From NCBI GenBank assembly GCA_016709545.1, contig JADJMO010000021.1, forward strand, positions 1-64,000: a stretch of DNA of 64,000 nucleotides, written 5' to 3'. The translations under genes were made by a program, and so were the position numbers. Source of the DNA: Myxococcales bacterium. GTDB taxonomy: Bacteria > Myxococcota_A > Polyangia > Polyangiales > JADJMO01. The notes below the pieces were generated by a model. It was not told where the DNA came from. It did not search any database and was given only the letters and a program-made list of their open reading frames with translations. Positions 55,033 through 64,000 of this stretch are shown one piece after another. Position 1 is the first letter of the stretch; each line of letters begins with the position of its first letter.

Positions 55033-56196
55033 GTGGACGTCCAGCTGCTCACCCGAGAAGACGAGCTCCCCGCGGCGATCGAAGCGCTGCTCGGCTCCGA
55101 GGAGATCCCGCTCGACGTCGAGAGCAACGGCCTGCACGCCTACCGCGCCGACCTCTGCACGCTGCAGCTCGCGGTGGTCGAGGGCGGCGAGGTGCGGCGG
55201 GTCTACGTGGTCGACACCATGGTCATCGGCGACGCGGGCCTCGCGCAGCTGTCGCGGGTGCTCTCGGTGCCCGCGCCGCGCAAGCTGATCCACGACCTCG
55301 CGTTCGACGCGCGCATCCTCGCCCAGCACGGCCTGATGCTCGCCGGCGTGCGCGACACCGCGATCGCGGCGCGGTTCCTCGCCATCGCCGCCACCGGTCT
55401 CGGCACGCTGCTCGAGACCCGCGTGGGGCAGAAGGTCGACAAGCGCCTGCAGCACCACGACTGGGGCGCGCGGCCGTTCGACGCGTCGATGATCGAGTAC
55501 CTCGGTGCCGACGTCGCGCACCTGCCCGCCCTCGCGCGGAGCCTGTTCGCCGAGGCCGCGGAGAAGGACATCGTGCCAGAGATCGAGGAGGAGACCGCCT
55601 ACCGCCTCGCCGGAGCGCTCGCCGCCGGGCCGGACGAGCGACCGCCGTGGGCGCGCATCAAGGGCATGCAGGACCTCGACGCGCCCGCGCTCGGCGCGCT
55701 GAGACTGCTGGCCGACGTGCGCGAGGCCGAGGCCCGCGCGCTCGACGTGCCGGTGCACACGGTGATCGGCAACGAGGCGCTGCTCGCGATCGCGCGGACG
55801 CGCAAGCCGGAGACCGTCCGGGCGGTCGCCAAGGGGCGCGCCGGCCGCATCGCCGCCGATCTGATCCGCGTGCTCGCGACGGCGCCCGAGGACGTGTCGG
55901 CCGAGGACCGCGCGCGGTTCGTGACGCCTCCACCGCGCCTGCCCCGCGACGAGATCGAGTTGCGCAAACGTCGAGACGCCAAGGTGCGCAGCTTCCGCAA
56001 GGCCGCCGCCAAGGAGCGCGGCGTCGACGAGCAGGTCGTGCTGCCCGGCCACTGCCTGAACGATCTGGTCGCCCTCGGGCCGACGACGCTCGAGGAACTC
56101 GGTCGGATCGACGGGCTCGGCGGGCGGCGGATCGCCCGTGACGGAGAGGCCCTCCTTGCCGCCCTCGCGGCGGCGCAGGGCAGGGCCGCCTGCTAG
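55033..56196 (+). CDS. rnd: Ribonuclease D
   Basis: The product has 387 residues. The DEDDy exonuclease residues lie in P-L-D-V-E-S-N (about residue 25), L-I-H-D-L-A-F-D-A-R (about 85) and Y-L-G-A-D-V-A-H-L (about 155). The following region (about 205-290) is the HRDC domain and the C-terminus (about 300-387) a second HRDC-like unit with the G-x-G-x-x-R of helix-hairpin-helix type (GLGGRRIA). It trims 3' ends of tRNA and other stable RNA. GTG 55033 is chosen since the upstream frame runs antisense to the mutase. Divergent from the mutase, 78 bases apart. Confidence 0.85.
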   Translation: MDVQLLTREDELPAAIEALLGSEEIPLDVESNGLHAYRADLCTLQLAVVEGGEVRRVYVVDTMVIGDAGLAQLSRVLSVPAPRKLIHDLAFDARILAQHGLMLAGVRDTAIAARFLAIAATGLGTLLETRVGQKVDKRLQHHDWGARPFDASMIEYLGADVAHLPALARSLFAEAAEKDIVPEIEEETAYRLAGALAAGPDERPPWARIKGMQDLDAPALGALRLLADVREAEARALDVPVHTVIGNEALLAIARTRKPETVRAVAKGRAGRIAADLIRVLATAPEDVSAEDRARFVTPPPRLPRDEIELRKRRDAKVRSFRKAAAKERGVDEQVVLPGHCLNDLVALGPTTLEELGRIDGLGGRRIARDGEALLAALAAAQGRAAC

Positions 56197-56206
56197 GCTC
56201 TCGCCC

Positions 56207-56671
56207 ATGAACGCGCGCGTCCTCTTGCTTGGTTCGCTGCTGTCCATCGCCGCCTGCAGCGGCACCTCCGATCCCGAGCCGATGACCCTCGAGCAGGCCC
56301 AGACCGGCTTCGCCGGGACCTACGCGGGGACGTTCACGGGAGACGGGAAATCCGGGTCGATCGAGCTCGCGCTGTCGCTCACGGCCAGCGTCACGCCCAA
56401 GTGCGGCACGCATACCCTCTCCACCAAGTGCATCGACGTCACGAGCATCCGGGTCGTCGGCACGCTCACCACGGCCGACGGTTCGTTCACCAAGACCGCG
56501 GTCGAGGGGACGGTCACGGTCTACGGCGTCACGACCGACAACGGCGGCGACCTCACGCTGCGCAGCCCCGCGGGCGACACGGTGCAGGGGAACATCAAGG
56601 GTCACAAGGCGAGCGGCACGGTGAAGCTCGCGACCGGCAAGAGCTTCACCTTCGACGCGCCCCGCAAGTGA
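56207..56671 (+). CDS. Small lipoprotein, beta-sandwich, unknown function
   Basis: The product has 154 residues. Signal MNARVLLLGSLLSIAAC with lipobox S-I-A-A-C. The body alternates beta strands with Thr-rich turns and one Cys pair (PKCGTHTLSTKC). No known motif. It starts 11 bases after rnd, and its stop overlaps the GTG of the next lipoprotein gene (GTGA at 56668), giving the coupling 56207-56668. Perhaps all three genes share a transcript from the rnd promoter. Confidence 0.7.
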   Translation: MNARVLLLGSLLSIAACSGTSDPEPMTLEQAQTGFAGTYAGTFTGDGKSGSIELALSLTASVTPKCGTHTLSTKCIDVTSIRVVGTLTTADGSFTKTAVEGTVTVYGVTTDNGGDLTLRSPAGDTVQGNIKGHKASGTVKLATGKSFTFDAPRK

Positions 56672-57912
56672 GGTGGTGGAGCGCGCTCGCGTTCGCGCTC
56701 CTCTCGTGTAGACGCGAGGCGCCGGCGAAGCCCGATCCCGCCGTGGTGGACGCGGCGCCGCCCACCCCGACCGCGCGCGTGCCCCTCGTGCTGCGACAGG
56801 GGCGGGTGATCGATCCGCGCACCGCCACGGTGGTGCACGTGCTCCGCGCCGAGGACCCGCGGAGCGAGGCCGAGGATGGCACGTACGCCGTCTTGCTCGC
56901 CCGCGATGGCACCATCCACGTGCACGAGCTCGCGAGCGGCAAGGAGGTGTGGTCGCTCCCGCTGAAGACCCCCTGGGGTTCGGTCGTGGTCGTCGCCGGC
57001 CACGCCCTCGTCACGGGGCTGCGGGAGGTCCACCTCCTCGATCTGCGCAAGCGGTCGGCGCGCGTCCTCGCCGTGCCCGGTGGTGTGGGTCACCCCGCGG
57101 CGCGCACGACGGACTTCGTGCTGGTCGAGGGGGCGAAGCTGCTGCGAAGGGTCGATCCGACCGCTGGGACGGTCACGCCGCTCGCCACGCTGCCCTTCGA
57201 TCTGGTCGGTTTCCGCAGCACCCTGCGGCGCCGCGAATCGACCACGGTGTGCGCGGTGACGGCGGACCTCGCGCTCGAGGTGGCGTGCCTCGACGCCGCG
57301 GGCGCAGTGGTGACGCGCTCCACGGTCGACCTCCATCGCGCAGGCGATCCGAAGGGGGTGAGCTTCGCCCTCCGCGCCGTGGACGAGCGGTATGTCCTCT
57401 ACGGCACCGGTCCGCTGCACGTCGGGCCCGTGCGCCGCGCCGCGGTCGTCCGGCTCCTCGACGGGGTGACGGTCGCGACCGCCGAGGACGAGGTCGCGGC
57501 CGCGGCGCTCCGGGAGGACGGCTCGCTCGCCGGGCTCGTCGTGGTGCTGCCGGAGGTGCGCTTCCTCGACGCGACGGGGGCGCTGCGCTGGAAGCGCCCA
57601 CCCCTCGATCCGTACCACGAGTCCGCGAGCGCGGTGGTCCGCGACGGGCGGCTCTTCCTCGACGTCTACCCCGCGATCTCGAGTGGGTCGCTGCTCGTCG
57701 CTCTCGACCAGAAGACAGGCGCCACGCTGTGGAAGGGCGACGTGGAGCGCCTCCCGATCGGCCACAGCGAGTACTGGAACGAGGTGCGTCTGCGCTTCGA
57801 CGGGCGGTTCGTGTGGCTGCGCGGGGACGAGGCTTCGATGCGAACGTTCCAGGCCTTCGACGACACGACCGGGAACCGCGTGCTCAGCGTGTCGCTGATG
57901 GGCGGCTCCTAG
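56668..57912 (+). CDS. PQQ-like beta-propeller lipoprotein
   Basis: The product has 414 residues. Very short signal (VRWWSALAFALLSC) with lipobox L-L-S-C at residue about 14. The rest shows repeated propeller blades of the PQQ/WD-like kind: D-G-T-I-H-V-H-E-L-A-S-G-K-E-V-W, Q-K-T-G-A-T-L-W-K-G and so on, each with a Trp at the blade end. This is like BamB-type scaffold lipoproteins. It is coupled to the preceding lipoprotein. It lacks an enzyme motif, so a protein-binding role is likely. It ends 3 bases before the convergent 57916 gene. Confidence 0.75.
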   Translation: MRWWSALAFALLSCRREAPAKPDPAVVDAAPPTPTARVPLVLRQGRVIDPRTATVVHVLRAEDPRSEAEDGTYAVLLARDGTIHVHELASGKEVWSLPLKTPWGSVVVVAGHALVTGLREVHLLDLRKRSARVLAVPGGVGHPAARTTDFVLVEGAKLLRRVDPTAGTVTPLATLPFDLVGFRSTLRRRESTTVCAVTADLALEVACLDAAGAVVTRSTVDLHRAGDPKGVSFALRAVDERYVLYGTGPLHVGPVRRAAVVRLLDGVTVATAEDEVAAAALREDGSLAGLVVVLPEVRFLDATGALRWKRPPLDPYHESASAVVRDGRLFLDVYPAISSGSLLVALDQKTGATLWKGDVERLPIGHSEYWNEVRLRFDGRFVWLRGDEASMRTFQAFDDTTGNRVLSVSLMGGS

Positions 57913-57915
57913 CGG

Positions 57916-59337
57916 TCACTTCACCGGCGGGGGCTTCGGCGGGTCGCCGTCCTTCTGGATGCACGACGCGAGGTCGAAGAAGAAGAACGCGAACGCCTCC
58001 TCGCCAGCCTTGATCGCCGACTTGCAGCCGGCCGGGAAGCTCGCGTTGATCGTGTCGCTGCCGTTGATGTGCGCGTCGAGGTGCACGGCCTTGCCGCACT
58101 GCTCCTCGATGGGCTTGCCGACGGGCGTGTTGATGGTGACGAAGCGCGGGTTGATCGTGGAGCCGGCCGCGCCCGAGATGCCCTTGGACTGCGCCCACAC
58201 CTGCGCCTTGGTCTTGTCGGCGGGCGAGAAGTTGTTGAACACGTAGTCGCACTGCACCTTGCCGTACGTGACGCTCTTGTCGACGTAGGACATCCAGTCG
58301 GCGAGCGCCTTGCCCTTGGTGAACGACGTGTCGAGGTCGACCGGGTTGGTCCCGCTCGGCGCGCCGCCGGGGATCGGCATCACGGCCTTCATCGCCGGAT
58401 CGGGGCTGCTCTTGTACCAGAGGTACTGGAAGTCGGTCGTGAAGATGCGGCCGCCCGCCTTGAGGTACTGATCGACGGCGGCGAACGACTTGGCGTCCTT
58501 GCTGCCCGGGCTGTTCTCGAAGCATTCGCACGAGAAGACGGCGATGTCGTACTCCTTGAGCTTGGCGGGGTTGTCCCACAACGCGCGGGCGTCCTTCATG
58601 CCGGCGGGTCCGCCCCCGCCGAACGTCCCGGTTGGCTGGTAGAAGTGCACGGCCGCGGGGCTGCCGTCGACGCCGAACTCGCTCGCGTCGATGCCCACCT
58701 TCGGCAGCATGCACGAGAGCTTGTCGCACCCGCCGAGGGTGACCGCGATCTTCGGCATGTCACCCTCCTTCTGGTTCCTGGGGAGGCGGGTGACGTTGGG
58801 GTCGGTGAGGGGGTTGTCGACGCACGCCTTGACCGACGGGATCTTCACCTGCCGGCGCCACTTGCCGAGCTGGATCACGAGCGGGATGTCGCTGCCGACG
58901 GGGACGTTCTTGAGGGTGAACTTGCCCTGGTAGTCGGTGAGCGCGGTGACGATCGGGTCGCCGCTCGCGACGGCGCCGCACTTGTCGCAGGTGGCGCCCT
59001 TGGTCAGCGGGAGCGGCGTCAGGTTCGGGACGTAGACGATGACGTTGTAGAGCGGCAGCTTGCCGTTGGGCGCGTAGACGGTGCCGGTGATGGTGGTGTC
59101 GGCGCCCCCGGTGCACGTCGTCTGCTGGCACCGCAGGCCCTCACACGGCTTGGCCACGCCATCGGGTACGTCGAACCCCGGCGCGTCGTCGCCGCTGTCG
59201 ATGGTGAAGCCGCCCTCCTCCCCCGTGCCGCTGCCGTCGACGAGATCGAGGTCGTCGGAGACCGTGCCCTCGGAGCAGGCGACCGCGAAGGGCGCGAAGG
59301 CGACGAGGAACAGCGGCCGAAGGGTCGTGGTGCGCAT
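57916..59337 (-). CDS. Large lipoprotein with carboxypeptidase-regulatory-like domain
   Basis: The product has 473 residues. Signal MRTTTLRPLFLVAFAPFAVAC, acidic linker to about residue 60, then a C-x4-C-x4-C cluster (CEGLRCQQTTC) and a carboxypeptidase-regulatory-like fold (ITGTVYAPNGKLPLYNVIVYVP). It is followed by C-D-K-C-G and a globular C-terminal region of about 260 residues with alpha/beta character (DIAVFSCECFEN, IFTTDFQYLW). The latter is typical of a large myxobacterial lipoprotein family without known function. Downstream of the sigma/anti-sigma pair on the same strand (70 bases). Confidence 0.75.
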   Translation of the reverse strand: MRTTTLRPLFLVAFAPFAVACSEGTVSDDLDLVDGSGTGEEGGFTIDSGDDAPGFDVPDGVAKPCEGLRCQQTTCTGGADTTITGTVYAPNGKLPLYNVIVYVPNLTPLPLTKGATCDKCGAVASGDPIVTALTDYQGKFTLKNVPVGSDIPLVIQLGKWRRQVKIPSVKACVDNPLTDPNVTRLPRNQKEGDMPKIAVTLGGCDKLSCMLPKVGIDASEFGVDGSPAAVHFYQPTGTFGGGGPAGMKDARALWDNPAKLKEYDIAVFSCECFENSPGSKDAKSFAAVDQYLKAGGRIFTTDFQYLWYKSSPDPAMKAVMPIPGGAPSGTNPVDLDTSFTKGKALADWMSYVDKSVTYGKVQCDYVFNNFSPADKTKAQVWAQSKGISGAAGSTINPRFVTINTPVGKPIEEQCGKAVHLDAHINGSDTINASFPAGCKSAIKAGEEAFAFFFFDLASCIQKDGDPPKPPPVK

Positions 59338-59407
59338 GAAGGAGAGGTGGTGGACGACGGCCCGATCGGGTCACGACAATCGCCGTGCAGGGCTGCACCC
59401 AAAGGAG

Positions 59408-60259
59408 CTAGCGCGGCTCGAGCTCGTGCAGGCGCTGCTCGGCCTGGAACCGCAGCGGGCTCGTCGGGTGGTGCACGACGAGCGAGCGCAGGGCCTCGAT
59501 CTCGGCGCGGCGCCGCCCGAGCGCGCGCAGGGCGAACGTGCGGCCGAGCTCGGCCTCGACCGCCGCGGGCCCCCCGCCGCGCACCACCTCGTCGTAGAAC
59601 GCGAGCGCCTTCTGCGGATCGAGGAGCGGCTCGAGGTGGAGGTACGCGCGCGCGAGCGTGGCCTGCTCGGCCTCGACGCTCCCCGGGAACCGCTCGCTGA
59701 CCTTCGCGTAGGCGAGATCGGCGGAGACCCACTGCTCGTCGCGGCGCAGCGCGTCCGCGTCGGCGAGGAGCTTCTTGCGCTCCGCGACGGGTGAGACGAC
59801 CGGGGCCAGAGGCGCGGACGTGATGGGCTGCGCCGCAGGCACCGGGGCATCGGCGCGTGTGCGATCCACGAACCCGCGCAGCGAGAACCCACACGCGAGC
59901 GCGATCGCCGCCGCGGCCGCGAACATGCCCCAGCGCGGCGCGCGGGGTGCGCGTCGACCCAAAGACCGCGGCGCCGGCGCGTCCTCGTCGTGGGACATGG
60001 TCAACGGCGTGGGGGCCGGGCGGCTCGAGAGGCTCTGCAGCGACGGGCGGAAGCGCATGCGCGCGCGGGCCACCATCTGCTCGACGGCCGCGTTCGACAG
60101 CGGCAGCGCCGGGCCGAGCTCGTCGAGCGGCATCGCGAGATCGTCGTTGCGCGCCGCGAGCGCGTGGTCGACCAGCGCGCGGCGAGACCGCTCGCTGGTG
60201 CGCAGGGCGGGGCCAGGCCCCTCGTCGAGGGGGAGCAGCAGATCGTCGTCGGTGCTCAC
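59408..60259 (-). CDS. Putative anti-sigma protein with membrane helix and TPR-like tail
   Basis: The product has 283 residues. The N-terminal 100 residues are cytoplasmic and acidic (DLLLPLDEGPG), then one membrane helix at about 112-131 (MFAAAAAIALACGFSLRGFV). The extracytoplasmic tail from about 160 shows TPR-like helix pairs (LLADADALRRDEQWVSADLAYAKVS; SVEAEQATLARAYLHLEPL). Its ATG overlaps the end of the sigma gene by 4 bases, the usual arrangement for an ECF sigma/anti-sigma pair, but the zinc-binding anti-sigma Cys/His motif is absent. It is therefore a non-classical anti-sigma factor by context. Confidence 0.6.
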   Translation of the reverse strand: MSTDDDLLLPLDEGPGPALRTSERSRRALVDHALAARNDDLAMPLDELGPALPLSNAAVEQMVARARMRFRPSLQSLSSRPAPTPLTMSHDEDAPAPRSLGRRAPRAPRWGMFAAAAAIALACGFSLRGFVDRTRADAPVPAAQPITSAPLAPVVSPVAERKKLLADADALRRDEQWVSADLAYAKVSERFPGSVEAEQATLARAYLHLEPLLDPQKALAFYDEVVRGGGPAAVEAELGRTFALRALGRRRAEIEALRSLVVHHPTSPLRFQAEQRLHELEPR

Positions 60260-60834
60260 GGCTCACCTCCGACGTCGTTGCCTTCTTGCCCGAGGAGCGA
60301 GCGCAGCTTGGTGCGCCCGAGCCGGAGGCGACTGCGCACGGTCTCGAGCGGCACCCCGAGGGCCTCGGCGATCTCGGGCGCGCTCATCTGCACCGCGTGG
60401 TGCATGACGACCACGTAGCGCTGGTCGTCGGGCAGCTTGTCGAGCGCCTCGGCGAGGCGACGGCGCTCGAGGTAGTCGTCGGGGCGGTCGTCCTGGCCGA
60501 CCACCCAGAGGCCAGGGCCGGGCTCCTGCTCCTCGGGCGCGAAGGTGGCCTCGTCCGCGCGACGCGCCTTCAGCTCGGCGAACACCACGCGGGTGACGAT
60601 GCGGTGCACCCAGCCCTCGAACGCGCCCTCGCCGCGGTAGCCGTCGAGCGCGCGCAGGATCTCGAGCAGGGCCTCCTGCGCGATGTCGTCGACGTGACGG
60701 TCGCCACGCACGAGGTAGCGAACGAGGTTGCGGACCCGGGGCACGAGCGCCGTCAGGATCTGGCGCAACGAGTCGTCGTCGCCGTGACGACGCTGCGCGA
60801 CCAGATCGAGGATGTGCTGGGGGACGGCGGACAC
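60256..60834 (-). CDS. ECF-type RNA polymerase sigma factor
   Basis: The product has 192 residues. Region 2 (about 25-90) has D-D-I-A-Q-E-A-L-L-E-I-L-R-A-L and the R-G-E-G-A-F-E-G-W-V-H-R-I-V segment; region 4 (about 130-180) has Y-V-V-V-M-H-H-A-V-Q-M-S-A-P-E-I-A-E-A-L-G-V-P-L-E-T-V-R-S-R-L-R-L-G-R-T-K-L, written in part as the helix-turn-helix. Region 3 is missing, as in group 4 sigma factors. GTG 60834. It is 72 bases downstream of the beta-propeller lipoprotein gene. The gene pair with 59408 is likely autoregulated, but no promoter motif could be established. Confidence 0.85.
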   Translation of the reverse strand: MSAVPQHILDLVAQRRHGDDDSLRQILTALVPRVRNLVRYLVRGDRHVDDIAQEALLEILRALDGYRGEGAFEGWVHRIVTRVVFAELKARRADEATFAPEEQEPGPGLWVVGQDDRPDDYLERRRLAEALDKLPDDQRYVVVMHHAVQMSAPEIAEALGVPLETVRSRLRLGRTKLRSLLGQEGNDVGGEP

Positions 60835-60905
60835 TGTGCACAGTCAGTGGGGCCCACCCGGGAAACCGGGTCAAGGCTGGCGTCCGAAAGGTGGGGGGAT
60901 GTGCG

Positions 60906-62308
60906 CTACCGAAAGGAGGCCAGGAAGACGTCGCCGCCCGAGGGGTCGAATCCGCCGGACGAAGCGAGGTGGAATCCACCGGCTAGGTCGATGGCGCCGA
61001 AGAAGCTCCCGACCACCACCGCACCCCCGAGCGGATCCGCGGCGACCTTGGTGCCGCGCTGGTCGCCGCCGTCGCCGAACCGGAGGGACCAGAGCCACGT
61101 GCCCTTGGCGTCGAGGCGCGCGACGAAGGCGTCGCTCGCGCCCACCGAGGTGAGGGGCCCGAGCTTCTCGAGGAGCTCGCCGGTGATCCAGAGGTCGCCG
61201 CGCGGATCCCACGCGAGGCCGAGATGGCGTCCTGGTTGAAGCCACCGTAGCGCTCGGCCCACGCGAGCTTGCCGTCGTCGCCGAACACCGCGAGCAGCGC
61301 GTCTTCGCCGCTCGCGCTCTCGAGCTTCTGGCCGTCGATCACCACGGTGCGCGTGAAGCGCGAAGACAGGGCGAGCGCGCCGCTCGGGCTCACCGAGAGG
61401 CCGGTCGGGAACTGCCAGCCGTCGCCGTCGAAGCCCTTGCTCGCGCGGTGCGCGCCGCTCTTCTCGAGGCGCAGCAGGAACGCGCCGTCGTACCGATCGG
61501 GCAGGGGGCCACCGCCGACGTCGATCACGCCGCGGTAGCTCGCGGTGACCCAGAGCCCCCCGTCGGGCGCGAAGGCGACGCGCGGGCGACGGTCCTTGTC
61601 GGGGCCTCCCCAGCGCTTGCTCAGGACGTGCTTCTTGTCGCGGTCGAGGGTCGCGACGAACACGTCGGCGAGCCCCGCGGTGACGAGCGGTCCGCCGCCG
61701 AAGTCGATGGTGCCGTCGAAGTCGCCGCCGAGCGCGATCGTGCCGTCGGCCGCGACGACCACCGTGTTGAGCACCTGCGAGCCCGAATCGCCCCAGCGCT
61801 GCGCGAAGACGAGCTTGCCGTCGGGGTCGAGCTCGACGAGGAACGCGTCGGTCTCGCCCGCGGAGACGAGCTTGGTCCCGAGCGCGTCGAGCTCGCCCTT
61901 GAAGTAGCCGACGACGTAGGCGTGGCCCGCGGCGTCGACGGCGACGGCGTACGCGGCCGCCTCGGTCGTCGAGCCGAGGCGACGGCTCCACAAGGCACGC
62001 CCGCTGCGGTCGAACTTGGCGACGAACCCGCTCACGACCGACCCCTTGGGGTTGTCGAGGGCCCCCGCGCCGAGGTCGATCGCGCCGCCGAACTCGCCCA
62101 CGGCGAACACGTTGCCGCTGGCGTCGACCGCGACCCCGTACCCGAACTGGCTGTTGCCGTCGCCGCCGCTCCGGGCCCAGCGCACCGGGCCGCTCTCGGG
62201 CGCGTCGGCGTCGCTCGCCGCGGTGTCTGCACCCGCGTCGTCCGGCGTCGCGACGTCCGCCGAGCCGCAGGCCACGAGCAGCGCCGCGGCGCAGGCGAGG
62301 AGGCGCAT
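60906..62308 (-). CDS. SBBP-type beta-propeller lipoprotein (one frameshift)
   Basis: About 467 residues after correction. Signal MRLLACAAALLVAC (lipobox L-L-V-A-C), Asp/Ala linker, then seven-blade-like repeats with the SBBP signature: V-A-V-D-A-S-G-N-V-F-A-V-G-E-F-G-G-A-I-D and V-A-V-D-A-A-G-H-A-Y-V-V-G-Y-F-K-G (the usual form is D-x-x-G-N-x-Y-V-x-G). Blades alternate with W-x-x-R-x-G. Near 61219 one base is missing in a GGG run on the minus strand, joining AISGLAWDPRG. It is probably an outer-surface protein. Followed by the sigma gene. Confidence 0.8.
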
Positions 62309-62350
62309 GTGGACAGCGAAGCAGGTGTCGCGGCCGCGCGCCACCACGGA

Positions 62351-63156
62351 CTACGCGCGGCGCAGCGCCATCGCGCCGCCGAAGACCGCGCCCAGGGTCA
62401 GGATGATGGTGGCGCCGCTCGCGACGTCGAGGTGGTAGCTGAGGAGCAGGCCGACCGCCGAACACCCCGCGCCGATGGCCACGGCGATCATCGCGACGCT
62501 GCCGAGGCGCCGGCCGAGCAGGCGCGCCGCCGCGGCAGGGATGACCACGAATGCGCTCACGAGGGCGACGCCCACCGTCTTGACCGCGACCACGGTGACG
62601 AGCGCCGTGAGCGCGAGCAGCAGGTAGTCGAGGAACCGCACGGGCACGCCCGACAGCGCGGCGAGCTCGCGGTCGAACGTGGCGTAGGCGAGCTTGGACC
62701 AGAACCCGACGACGAGCGCGGTGACGAGCAGGGCGACGACGCCGATGGTGACGAGGTCCTGGCGGCTCACCGCGAGGATGCTGCCGAACAGCACGCTCTC
62801 CACGTTGACGGGGCGCGACCCTTGGGGCGCAGCCCGAGCAGCAGCACGCCGAAGGCGAACGACACGGCGAAGAACACCCCGGTCGCGACGTCTCCGCGCA
62901 GTGACCCGCGCCGCAGGACGTAGGCGATGCCGAGCGCGACCAGCACGGTGAACGTCAGCGCCAGGAACGACGGGTCCTGCTTCGGGAACAGCAAGAGTCC
63001 GAGCGCAATGCCGCCGAACGTGGCGTGGGCGAGGCCGTCGCCGATGAACGAGAGGCCGCGCTGCACGACGAACACGCCGATGAGCGCGCAGAGCGCCCCA
63101 CGATCAGCCCGCGACGAGCGCGCGCTGCATGAACTCGGCGGCGAAGGGCTCGAACA

Positions 63157-63157
<1 letters not shown>
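62351..63157 (-). CDS. Metal ABC transporter permease, ABC-3 family (frameshifts)
   Basis: About 268 residues in the corrected reading, of the ZnuB/TroC/MntB family: 8 to 9 membrane helices, N-terminal F-M-Q-R-A-L-V-A-G-L-I-V-G-A-L, central G-D-G-L-A-H-A-T-F-G-G-I-A-L-G (the family motif with conserved His) and C-terminal V-V-A-V-K-T-V-G-V-A-L-V-S-A-F-V-V-I-P-A-A-A-A. Three indels are inferred: two missing bases near 63095-63110 and two extra bases near 62815. ATG 63157 overlaps the ATPase stop by one base (TGATG). It imports zinc, manganese or iron; the metal is not readable. Confidence 0.85.
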
Positions 63158-63854
<697 letters not shown>

Positions 63855-64000
63855 GGCGCCGTCGGGTGGCGTGTACCGCGACGACGGCGCGAGCGACGAG
63901 GCGGCGGGCGCTCGGGGACGTCGCAATCGTCCTCTTGCGGCGCCTCGTTCACGCGGAGCGCCTTGGCGGAGCACCGCGGCGTTGCCGTCGAGGAGCTTCT
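63855..64000 (-). other. Possibly coding minus-strand end, frame unclear
   Basis: The minus strand shows strong third-position G/C bias and a plausible peptide start (KLLDGNAAVLR), which then continues better in another frame (KALRVNEAPQEDDCDVPE). With the indel rate of this end the frame cannot be fixed. It may be the end of an upstream gene of the same operon or an N-terminal extension of the ATPase. Confidence 0.3.

Overview
The window is very GC-rich DNA with almost exclusively G/C third codon positions. It most resembles a chromosome segment of a Myxococcota (Polyangia-type, formerly deltaproteobacterial) genome. The grounds are a large number of lipoproteins with Ala/Asp/Thr-rich linkers after the lipobox Cys, a MopE-type Cys/Asp-rich lipoprotein, a Ser/Thr kinase fused to AAA and TPR modules, a zinc-ribbon/GYF membrane protein of the AgmX/GltJ type, and GspE-N/HEAT fusion proteins. 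This assignment is inference from gene content, not from a marker gene. No rRNA, tRNA or CRISPR array was seen.

Layout. 0-1.7 kb: the start of a TPR gene (minus) and an MCE (MlaD-type) protein whose C-terminus looks like an outer-membrane barrel. 1.75-5.7 kb: palindromic CCCGGG repeats and two tandem, decayed group II introns, the first inserted directly behind a perfect hairpin. 5.7-12.2 kb: a small zinc protein, a multi-spanning membrane protein, Cys-rich and other lipoproteins, and an inactive-looking rhomboid coupled to a MopE-type lipoprotein. 12.2-13.6 kb: four paralogous small lipoproteins overlapping one another by 4 bases. 13.7-21 kb: envelope proteins (AgmX/GltJ-like, double zinc ribbon, OmpA/TSP3). 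21-25 kb: a 1298-residue kinase/AAA/TPR protein. 25.5-29.1 kb: the conserved tig-clpP-clpX proteostasis cluster on the minus strand, with terminators behind tig and clpX. 29.3-35.9 kb: a radical SAM protein, a membrane HExxH protein, an alpha/beta hydrolase, then a coupled pair of an unknown helical protein and a QueC-like PP-loop/metallophosphoesterase fusion. That pair is the best candidate for an undescribed system. 36-43.3 kb: a lipase-like hydrolase, an aminotransferase, a degenerate phosphatase-fold protein with a Cys-motif lipoprotein, and lspA-lgt, the lipoprotein maturation pair. 43.4-48.8 kb: a GspE-N/GAF/HEAT protein, a nuclease-fold protein and a K+ channel. 48.8-59.3 kb: an outer-membrane barrel, two thioredoxin-fold lipoproteins, a glycerophosphodiesterase, an acyl-CoA mutase catalytic subunit, RNase D and lipoproteins. 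59.4-60.8 kb: an ECF sigma factor with an overlapping putative anti-sigma protein. 60.9-63.9 kb: a beta-propeller lipoprotein and a metal ABC transporter.

The unifying theme is the cell envelope: roughly a third of the genes encode lipoproteins, and the enzymes that make lipoproteins (lspA, lgt) lie among them.

Quality caveat. At least eight otherwise well-conserved genes (OmpA, kinase, HExxH protein, phosphatase-fold protein, mutase, glycerophosphodiesterase, beta-propeller lipoprotein, both ABC transporter genes) contain frameshifts of one or two bases, mostly inside G or C runs, with eight between 61.2 and 63.9 kb. These look like assembly errors rather than real decay. They are annotated as single genes with the shift positions noted. 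The intron reverse transcriptases carry many such lesions and are called pseudogenes.
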